DNA of 34,256 nucleotides from Hellea sp. GTDB lineage: Bacteria > Pseudomonadota > Alphaproteobacteria > Caulobacterales > Maricaulaceae. The position numbers and the translations under genes were made by a program. The notes beneath the pieces are model-generated. The model was not told the DNA's origin, did not search any database, and saw nothing but the letters and a program-made list of their open reading frames with translations. This document shows positions 15,363 through 21,561 of the stretch, one piece after another (positions within the stretch are counted from its first letter, which is position 1; each line of letters opens with the position of its first letter). The stretch is taken from NCBI GenBank assembly GCA_014238285.1, contig JABABK010000020.1, positions 1-34,256 of the forward strand. The letters are read 5' to 3'.

Positions 15363-17963
15363 CTAAGCTATTTGCGAAATTTTAGCCTGTTGGGCTGATT
15401 GGTTTAAAACAAACCGGATGGCGTCAAATAGACCGCGCGCGCTCACAGGCTTTGTTAGAAATACATCAACACCGGCTACCATGCAACGCGCATTGGTTTC
15501 GGGCGCGACATCTGCCGTCACGGCGATGATTGGAATTTGGCTAAAGGATAATTCTGAGCGGCGAATATTCCGAGTGGTCTGAATACCGTTTACGCCGGGC
15601 ATCCGAATATCCATTAGGATCAAATCAAAATGTCTTTGTTGTAAAGTTGAAATGGCATCTGCACCGTTTGGCAAACAGGTCATAGAGCAGCCTTCAGGTT
15701 CCAAAAATGTTTTCAGGACATTTTGGCTGGCCAGGTCATCTTCTATGATCAGGACGTTTTTACCGTTGAGCAGAGGCATGGTCTTGGGAGCTGGCATATA
15801 GGTACTGGTTGCGTTTTGGACGGGTTGGGTTTCAACCAGCATTTGCGGCGCCCGCACCGGCAATACAATGGTAACTTCGGTGCCTTTACCGTCCCTAGAG
15901 TTTACGTCAATGATACCATCCATGATTTCGACAAGGTAATTGGCCAGTGACAAACCTAGGCCATTACCGCCATATTGACGGGTCATAGAGTTGTCAGCCT
16001 GAACAAACGGCTCAAATATGATTTCCATGGTATCAGTATCAATGCCAATACCCGTATCGGCGACGATGCATTTTAACTGATGTAAGTTTGAATTTTCTTC
16101 GGCAGGTTCGCTGGTCACATGAACATGAACGCGGCCGCTGGATGTGAACTTGGCGGCATTAGAAATAAGAATTTCAATACACTGTGTAATACGCTTGGTA
16201 TCGAGGAATAAGTGTTTGGGCAGTACTTCATCGACGTGAACTGTGAAAGCTATGTTTTTGCGTTCGATGACGGGCCGCCATTTGTTTTCTAGTTTTTTGA
16301 CGACTCTCTGAAGTGCCATGACTTCAGGATAAATTTTTAAACTATTGCCATTGACGAGGCTCATATCGAGCATGTTCTCGACCGTCATTAAAAGATCATG
16401 ACCGCATTGCAAGACGGTGGCATTTTGATCCCGAAGTTGTGGACTCGGCGCGGTGCGGGTTAAAACATCGGACAGACCGATAATGCCGTTAAGCGGTGTT
16501 CTTAGCTCATGACTGGCAACGGCGAGGAAGCTGGCCTTGGCTTGCTCGCCCGCGAGTGCTGCTTCCGCCGCTTCGGCGAGCTGTTTTGCGACTTTAGCCC
16601 GGAACCGTAATTGCGAGTTGATCGCGACACTGGCTGCTGCGAGCAGGATGAGTAATGCGATCAGCGCGACGTTTTTCTGTTGTTCCTGCTTTAGGGCTTC
16701 GGCTTTGAGGGCTGCTTGAGTTTCAAGGGCGGTTTCGCGTTCGGCGCGGCGGTCCTCGGAATTTTGCAATGATGCGAGCATTGTTTGGGTTTCATTGTTC
16801 GACAGTTTCAGGAGGTGTCTGACTTCTTCATCTAATCGATTGTTGAATAATTCTATTGCTTTGAGGGTATTGCCGTTACTTAGTTCTATAAGTGCTTGCG
16901 CATATAAAATATTCCGACTTAAACCGGAGTCATTTGGTATGGCGTTTTCAGTTTGTAGGGCTTTTAGAATTTTTACGGCTTCAGAATTATTACCTGTACC
17001 GGCGAGAGCCATAACTTGGTTTAATTTGGAGGCTTGAATAATTGGTCTTAAATTTGCTTCTTTTAGGGACATGTTAGTGTAGTCTAGAGCAATTTGATAT
17101 TCGCCAGTTTTATTGTGAACCGAAGCCATACGCATCGAAGTTAACCCAGGTGTGCTAGCATGATGCTTTTCTTCTAGCCGCAGTAAGGTTTCGCCAAGCG
17201 ATATCGTAGTTTGGTAATCTCCCCATGCTGTAAACGCATACATCAAATTATATAAAACGCTCATCCCATCTAAAGGTAATCCAGTTGTTAGATGTGCGGT
17301 GATTTGAAGTTCGGCGTTCTTTACGCTCAGCTCTAAATTTTTCATGGATGAATAAATAAATGCCATTTCACCACTCGATAGAAGTTTGGCTTCTTGGACA
17401 TATAGATTATCTTGAGTTGGTATAAGTAGGAATGTTTCTTGCGATTTTTGGAGTTCACTGCTTGGATTCGAAAGAAGTGTTTGGTATTCATAGCGAAGAA
17501 TGTTAGCGTGATGTTTTACAAACCAATCATCGGATTCTAGGAATTTCCCCATCTGTTTTTGAATGTTTGTTTTTTGCGCTTCCGATAAGTTGACATGATG
17601 TAACTTCGTTACTGCATCAAACATTCGAGCGATTTCTTGATCTTTTAAGTTGCCGGATTTATCAGCGAGTAATGTGTAGGTTTGTAATATACCTTCTAAT
17701 TCTGACTGGGTTGCACCCTGGAGTGAGTTCATGAAGAAAGTACGTATTATGGCTAGTTGTTCGGTTTCAGAACGGTTTTGATCAACTAAATAATCCTTTA
17801 AGCTATCGTGAAGAATAGTGTTGTCGGATTCGATAGATTTAGCGATGTTTAAGGCTCGTTCGCCAAGGCTATTGTCTAAAGGACCTGCGCTCGCCGTTGA
17901 TACGGATATGAACAATGTTAAAAAGGCTATAACCCAAGTGATTTTTTCAGTAATTAATTTCAC
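15363..17963 (-). CDS. TPR-containing hybrid sensor histidine kinase/response regulator
   Basis: An 866-aa membrane kinase. Residues 1-26 form a signal peptide or first membrane anchor. Residues about 30-400 are all-helical and TPR-like (LYNLMYAFTAWGDYQTTISL; NKTGEYQIALDYTNMSLKEA). A coiled coil (400-430) and a membrane helix (431-450) follow. HisKA has phospho-acceptor His485 (ASHELRTPLNG). The ATPase domain has N602 (SNAAKF), DTGIGID and GGNGLGLSLA. The C-terminal receiver spans about 736-853, with Asp785 (LILMDIRMP) and Lys838 (LTKP). The sensor domain is therefore predicted periplasmic. The start codon is GTG at 17963 with no clear Shine-Dalgarno; no alternative in-frame start keeps the signal peptide. 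There is no partner regulator or Hpt protein in the window. It lies just downstream of the double-glycine peptide gene and exporter, on the same strand but behind a strong terminator. Confidence 0.92.
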   Translation of the reverse strand: MKLITEKITWVIAFLTLFISVSTASAGPLDNSLGERALNIAKSIESDNTILHDSLKDYLVDQNRSETEQLAIIRTFFMNSLQGATQSELEGILQTYTLLADKSGNLKDQEIARMFDAVTKLHHVNLSEAQKTNIQKQMGKFLESDDWFVKHHANILRYEYQTLLSNPSSELQKSQETFLLIPTQDNLYVQEAKLLSSGEMAFIYSSMKNLELSVKNAELQITAHLTTGLPLDGMSVLYNLMYAFTAWGDYQTTISLGETLLRLEEKHHASTPGLTSMRMASVHNKTGEYQIALDYTNMSLKEANLRPIIQASKLNQVMALAGTGNNSEAVKILKALQTENAIPNDSGLSRNILYAQALIELSNGNTLKAIELFNNRLDEEVRHLLKLSNNETQTMLASLQNSEDRRAERETALETQAALKAEALKQEQQKNVALIALLILLAAASVAINSQLRFRAKVAKQLAEAAEAALAGEQAKASFLAVASHELRTPLNGIIGLSDVLTRTAPSPQLRDQNATVLQCGHDLLMTVENMLDMSLVNGNSLKIYPEVMALQRVVKKLENKWRPVIERKNIAFTVHVDEVLPKHLFLDTKRITQCIEILISNAAKFTSSGRVHVHVTSEPAEENSNLHQLKCIVADTGIGIDTDTMEIIFEPFVQADNSMTRQYGGNGLGLSLANYLVEIMDGIIDVNSRDGKGTEVTIVLPVRAPQMLVETQPVQNATSTYMPAPKTMPLLNGKNVLIIEDDLASQNVLKTFLEPEGCSMTCLPNGADAISTLQQRHFDLILMDIRMPGVNGIQTTRNIRRSELSFSQIPIIAVTADVAPETNARCMVAGVDVFLTKPVSARGLFDAIRFVLNQSAQQAKISQIA

Positions 17964-18018
17964 ATAGTAAGTGTGTCAAAATAGTATTAACAAATTATTT
18001 TGCATACGATTTATAGGC

Positions 18019-18052
18019 AAAAAAATAACCCGCTAAAAGCGGGCTATTTTTT
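18019..18052 (-). terminator. Strong terminator abutting the double-glycine peptide gene
   Basis: Read on the minus strand, AAAAAATAGCCCGC, a TTTTA loop and GCGGGTTATTTTTTT form a long stem with a GC core (18029-18033 with 18039-18043) flanked by A and T tracts. It is nearly symmetrical and could work in both directions. The TAA of the 21-codon peptide gene (18051-18053) lies within the tract, so this is the end of that small transcript and separates it from the kinase gene. Confidence 0.9.
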
Positions 18053-18116
18053 AGTAATCTACTACTACTTTGCCACCAACGACAACTTCTATTTCTTCAT
18101 GAGTAAGTTCACGCAT
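18051..18116 (-). CDS. 21-aa double-glycine leader peptide precursor
   Basis: A very short gene encoding MRELTHEEIEVVVGG followed by KVVVDY and a stop. The first 15 residues match the double-glycine leader consensus of class II bacteriocin/colicin V-type precursors (MREL-x-EEI-x-x-V-x-GG), the substrates of C39-peptidase ABC exporters. Such an exporter is encoded 197 bp upstream on the same strand. Cleavage after GG would release a hexapeptide. A ribosome binding site GGGAA lies 8-9 nt before the ATG. The stop codon is embedded in a strong terminator, so the gene looks complete rather than cut short. A signalling peptide is the more natural idea than a bacteriocin, given only six residues, but this is inference. 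It could also be a decayed precursor. Confidence 0.72.
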   Translation of the reverse strand: MRELTHEEIEVVVGGKVVVDY

Positions 18117-18143
18117 AGAACAGTTTCCCAATTAGAGTTTATG

Positions 18144-18159
18144 GTAACTATATCGTTAC
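18144..18159. promoter_or_regulatory. Candidate operator upstream of the peptide gene
   Basis: GTAAC and GTTAC arms flank a 6-bp AT-rich centre, a 16-bp dyad with two central mismatches, lying 27 bp before the ATG of the double-glycine peptide. On the minus strand TATAGT inside the dyad could be a -10 box, which would make this a repressor or activator site. The surrounding 197-bp gap to the ABC gene is AT-rich, and I see no other ORF in it. Confidence 0.35.
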
Positions 18160-18313
18160 TACAGACATTAAGGCTGATTCTGATTCGATTAATCAAGTAT
18201 TAATTAAGGTTAACGCTGCTATTTTGGCACAATTTCTTGATTTTTTCGCAGTTTTAGAGAGTTTTAGCCAGAAAATTCAATGAGTTAGCGAGTGTGTTAA
18301 ATTTTTCAACAAG

Positions 18314-20371
18314 CTAAAGTTTCATAACTTTGTTGGAGGCTTTTATGAAGGCCGGGCGGTGCGCGACGATAATTCGGGTCATTTTCATGGACTTAATGAC
18401 TTCAACGATTTGTTTTTCCGTTTCTTGATCCAGATTGGCCGTCCCTTCATCCAAGAATAATAGGCGGGGTTTATGATAAAGCGCGCGGGCTAACAGGATG
18501 CGCTGCTTTTGTCCGCCGGATAATATTGACCCCATATCCCCGATCAAAGCGTCATAACCCATAGGGATTGCTAGGACTTCCTTGTGAATTTGGGCTGCTT
18601 TAGCAGCCTCGACAATGGCCTTCATACTCATGTCTTGATCAAAGAAACTGATGTTCTCGGCGATGCTGCCTGTCAGCAAGCGATCATCTTGCATAACCAC
18701 GCCGATTATTTCCCGCCAGCGATTTTTGCCAAATTTAGCGAGATCAATGCCATCAATTTGAATGGCGCCTTGTTCGGCTTGATAAAGCCCCAGAAGCAAT
18801 TTCATCAAAGTTGTCTTCCCGCCGCCAGATTTACCCGTCAACGTCACCATCTCGCCGGCTTTGACAGACAGATTGAAGTCCTGCAAAATCCAAGGATCCA
18901 TGGGCGTATACCGAAAGGAGAGGCCCTTAATATCTATATTGCCCTTAATAGCTTGTGGAGCCACGGTTAAAATGTTGGTTATTGGTTCTGTCTCGGCAAA
19001 AATGATATCCGCCAAACGGTCCAAATGCAGGGACAGCAACCGAAACTCAATGCCCTTTTGTAAAAGCTGTGTGACGCTATCCGTAAAATACTGCCGATAG
19101 GCCAGAAAGGCCAGGAGCATGCCGACGGTAAAAGGCGTGCCGTCCATCATTATCTTGGCCGCCGCATAAACGACCAATATGATTTGAAGGCCCGTCAGTA
19201 AGGTCTCTGCAAATTTCTGCGCGATCATCCAGCGCCCGTAAGCAATATTGGCGTTGATGAAGAGCGTATAAAGGTTACGCCAAGAGGTTTCGCGCTGAGC
19301 TTCGCGGCTAAACAGTTTAATGGTTGTACTGGCGCGGATACTTTCGATCAAATGGGTTTTCTCTTCGGCTTCGGCGTAAATGGCTTCTTCTTGTGTGCGG
19401 CGAATATTGGGGTAAATCCAAAGGGTCACAATAATAAGAATCAAGACCGATACTAAAACGATACTGGCCAGTAGAGGAGAATATAAGAACATCACGATCA
19501 GCATTAAAATAGCCATGACGCCGTCGATTAGGATGCCGACGATAGATTGCGTTAAGGCATCTTGAATAGGCCGGGTCGAGTTCATTCTAGAGATTAAATC
19601 GCCCACATGTCGTTTTTCAAAATAACTTGTCGGTAAATGGATCAGATGACGGAACACGTTTCCGATCATCTGGGCGCTCATTTGATTACCGTAAATCAAA
19701 ATAGCCCAGCTTCTTGTCGCTTCGGCAATGGCGCGCAATATGGCCAAAGCTCCAAAGCCTAGGAGCAGACCCCATAAAAGGCTCGTATCATTTTTCGGTA
19801 GAACGCCATCAATAACGACTTGCAAATAAAACGGCGCCGTTAAAACAATGATTTGCAGAATGATTGAAAGCGTTAGCGTTTGGAATAGCGCCCGTTTTAG
19901 CCCAACTAATTTATCCCACAGTAAAGATAGATGCGGTTTTAACCGCGCATTAATCGGCGAAAACTCAGCAACAGGGGAAAGTTCGAGGGCGACGCCAGAG
20001 AAATGTTTCGATAAACGCTCAAGCGGCATGACCCTAAGCCCTAAAGCCGGGTCATGGATGTGGGCTTTGTTGCCTTTGATTTTGGTTAGGACGACATAGT
20101 GATTTAAGTCCCAGTGCAAAATGGCTGGGAGTTGGAGTTGGGGTAGATGTTCCATATCCAGCCTCAGAGGGCGTGGGGCCAAATCTAATGCTCCGGCAAT
20201 TTGCATCACGGATTTAAGGGAGGCGCCAGCTAGTGAAATAACGTGATCTCGTCTTAAAATATTCAAATCAACGTTATGTCCCCAATAACGGGCAATCATG
20301 GCAATACAGGCTAGGCCGCATTCCGCGACTTCTGTTTGAAGTATAACTGGCGTGCGGCGCGATTTAAACAT
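18314..20371 (-). CDS. C39 peptidase-containing ABC exporter (RaxB/CvaB type)
   Basis: A 685-aa bacteriocin-type exporter that cleaves double-glycine leaders and secretes the cargo. The N-terminal C39 peptidase (about 1-130) keeps Cys18 (AECGLACIAMI), His91 (LNHYVVL) and Asp107 (IHDPALG), so unlike HlyB it should be proteolytically active. A six-helix ABC membrane domain follows (about 155-435). The ATPase has Walker A GKSGGGKTT at 513-521, signature LSGGQ at 617-621, Walker B LLFLDEG with catalytic Glu642, and H-loop His671. The protein ends soon after the H-loop (NKVMKL), about 15-30 residues shorter than many relatives. Its start overlaps the 73-aa membrane stub gene by 8 nt. The obvious substrate candidate is the 21-aa peptide encoded downstream. 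A full adaptor and TolC are not in the window. Confidence 0.95.
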   Translation of the reverse strand: MFKSRRTPVILQTEVAECGLACIAMIARYWGHNVDLNILRRDHVISLAGASLKSVMQIAGALDLAPRPLRLDMEHLPQLQLPAILHWDLNHYVVLTKIKGNKAHIHDPALGLRVMPLERLSKHFSGVALELSPVAEFSPINARLKPHLSLLWDKLVGLKRALFQTLTLSIILQIIVLTAPFYLQVVIDGVLPKNDTSLLWGLLLGFGALAILRAIAEATRSWAILIYGNQMSAQMIGNVFRHLIHLPTSYFEKRHVGDLISRMNSTRPIQDALTQSIVGILIDGVMAILMLIVMFLYSPLLASIVLVSVLILIIVTLWIYPNIRRTQEEAIYAEAEEKTHLIESIRASTTIKLFSREAQRETSWRNLYTLFINANIAYGRWMIAQKFAETLLTGLQIILVVYAAAKIMMDGTPFTVGMLLAFLAYRQYFTDSVTQLLQKGIEFRLLSLHLDRLADIIFAETEPITNILTVAPQAIKGNIDIKGLSFRYTPMDPWILQDFNLSVKAGEMVTLTGKSGGGKTTLMKLLLGLYQAEQGAIQIDGIDLAKFGKNRWREIIGVVMQDDRLLTGSIAENISFFDQDMSMKAIVEAAKAAQIHKEVLAIPMGYDALIGDMGSILSGGQKQRILLARALYHKPRLLFLDEGTANLDQETEKQIVEVIKSMKMTRIIVAHRPAFIKASNKVMKL

Positions 20372-20585
20372 TTGTGCCCCGGGATAGGAGCCATTTTAGA
20401 ATAGAAACAGGACCAGCGTCTGTTTCAACTTGGCCGATGAGCATAATCCCGACGAGGGAGACGAAAACGGCAATCAGTAAGAGCGTAATAATCCAGCTGG
20501 CGGGCGGCGCTGATAAAATCACCTCGCCATATAATCCGCGATATTGGTGTTCTAAGGCTTCGTCTCTGTATAATTTTTCAGTCAT
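20364..20585 (-). CDS. Small membrane protein resembling the N-terminal stub of an HlyD-type adaptor
   Basis: A 73-aa protein: a short cytoplasmic part (LYRDEALEHQYRGLYGEVIL), one transmembrane helix at about residues 32-52 (WIITLLLIAVFVSLVGIMLI), then about 20 residues ending ILKWLLSRGTNV. The RxEALEHQ...LYGEV pattern before the helix is what starts HlyD-family adaptors of C39 exporters. The lipoyl and coiled-coil parts that would reach TolC are absent. The stop overlaps the exporter start by 8 nt, so the two are translationally coupled, and no remaining adaptor sequence is seen between them. It is either an eroded adaptor or a deliberately short accessory subunit. The ribosome binding site is poor. 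Confidence 0.65.
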   Translation of the reverse strand: MTEKLYRDEALEHQYRGLYGEVILSAPPASWIITLLLIAVFVSLVGIMLIGQVETDAGPVSILKWLLSRGTNV

Positions 20586-20657
20586 GCGTCTTGGTAGTCA
20601 TGAAAATGGCGTCTGAAAAGCCCTTGTGCACAATTACAATTCTTGGCTGTAAAGACT

Positions 20658-20922
20658 TAGGTTCTAGTCAGGATTTAAGAATTATTAAAACGGGTGCAAT
20701 TTTGCGTGAGTTATAGGTGAGAAGCTCAAGGAAGGGCTTGCACTTTCGAGCATTTTCAACGCGAAAATCACGCAAAAGGGCCCGCTGCTCCGCAGTTTGG
20801 CCAAAACCACTAATCTCGTCGTCAAATAACCTTGCCGTGTGATGCAGGCCATCGACTATTTTCCTAAACCTTTGCGGTTTTGACTCAAATTTTGATAATC
20901 CTTAAATCCTGACTAGAACCTA
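20658..20922. mobile_element. MITE-like element with terminal inverted repeats and TA flanks
   Basis: TA followed by GGTTCTAGTCAGGATTTAAG at the left end (20658-20679) is matched exactly by its reverse complement at the right end (20901-20922). After one mismatch, five more bases pair on the inside. The element is 265 bp including the TA at each end. TA duplication is the mark of IS630/Tc1-mariner insertion, so this is best read as a non-autonomous miniature element. Inside there is a second nested pair, TTTTGCGTGA (near 20697) and TCACGCAAAA (near 20768). No transposase ORF is present. It occupies most of the 420-bp gap between the exporter operon and the 171-aa gene. Confidence 0.75.
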
Positions 20923-20942
20923 GTGAAAAAACGAATTAACAC

Positions 20943-20970
20943 TTGGTCACGGGTCTAGGCCTGCTATAAC
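20943..20970 (+). promoter_or_regulatory. Candidate sigma70-type promoter
   Basis: TTGGTC (20943-20948) and TATAAC (20965-20970) are spaced by 16 bp, with a predicted start about 29 nt before the ATG of the 171-aa gene. It lies just outside the right end of the MITE-like element, so insertion of that element may have separated this gene from older upstream signals. Confidence 0.5.
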
Positions 20971-21005
20971 GTCGCGAATTGCGTTAGGCATTGCAGGGGA
21001 ATCAT

Positions 21006-21521
21006 ATGGCTGAAAGCCGGTTAGACACTTTATCTAAAGCCGCCAGTGTTTACGGCGAGCGTAGTTTTGACAATTATGCTCAAATTCGATCTGTTGCCGA
21101 ACAAGTACGAAATTCTCTTTGTGCCTATCTGGATAATGGACAAGAATGTGTATTTCTCGTACCGCCTCAAGGTCCTTTCATGGCTCAAAATTACCGCTCC
21201 ATGGCGTTTTCTGTCACCGGAAAAGGTTTTTTACCGCTAGAGCCAATTAGTTTCGGCCTCGCTGTCAATATATCCGGCAAAGGCGATTATATGCGTCTTG
21301 TGGTAACCTGCCATAAAGAAGGGCAAAAAATGTATCTTCAAGTCGAAGATGCCGAGAAATATGAAATAGACTTGCCGCTAGAAAAAGAGGCGCTCGGCCA
21401 AATCAATGAGAACCTTTACCAACATTTACTACATTGGTTTACCGACAGAGTTAGCCAGTATGACGACGGCCAATATGGCACCAGCGATATTGGATTTGAT
21501 ATTCAGCGTATTGATGACTAA
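21006..21521 (+). CDS. Conserved-looking protein of unknown function, 171 aa
   Basis: I do not recognise this family. The protein is soluble, with no signal peptide, lipobox or membrane helix. It starts with a helix (ESRLDTLSKAASVYGERSFD), continues with helix and strand segments (IRSVAEQVRNSLCAYLDNGQ; CVFLVPPQGPF), a beta-rich middle (MRLVVTCHKEGQKMYLQVED) and a helical end (QINENLYQHLLHWFTDRVSQ). It could be an alpha/beta adaptor or chaperone-like fold. The ATG at 21006 is chosen because AGGGGA lies 5 nt upstream; a TTG at 20991 would add five residues and consume the ribosome binding site. The antiporter gene follows after 40 nt, so the two are probably cotranscribed. Confidence 0.85.
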   Translation: MAESRLDTLSKAASVYGERSFDNYAQIRSVAEQVRNSLCAYLDNGQECVFLVPPQGPFMAQNYRSMAFSVTGKGFLPLEPISFGLAVNISGKGDYMRLVVTCHKEGQKMYLQVEDAEKYEIDLPLEKEALGQINENLYQHLLHWFTDRVSQYDDGQYGTSDIGFDIQRIDD

Positions 21522-21561
21522 ATATACAATCTTGAATAAGAATACATAAGCTAGGAATTTC

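Noticed and set aside
18000-18203. Plus-strand 67-codon ORF opposite the double-glycine peptide gene
   Set aside because: It runs through the terminator hairpin, has biased aromatic/Ile-rich composition typical of AT-rich non-coding DNA and no good ribosome binding site; the minus-strand micro-ORF explains the region better.
20680-20900. Protein or CRISPR content inside the MITE-like element
   Set aside because: No ORF of meaningful size and no regularly spaced direct repeats; only inverted repeats are present.
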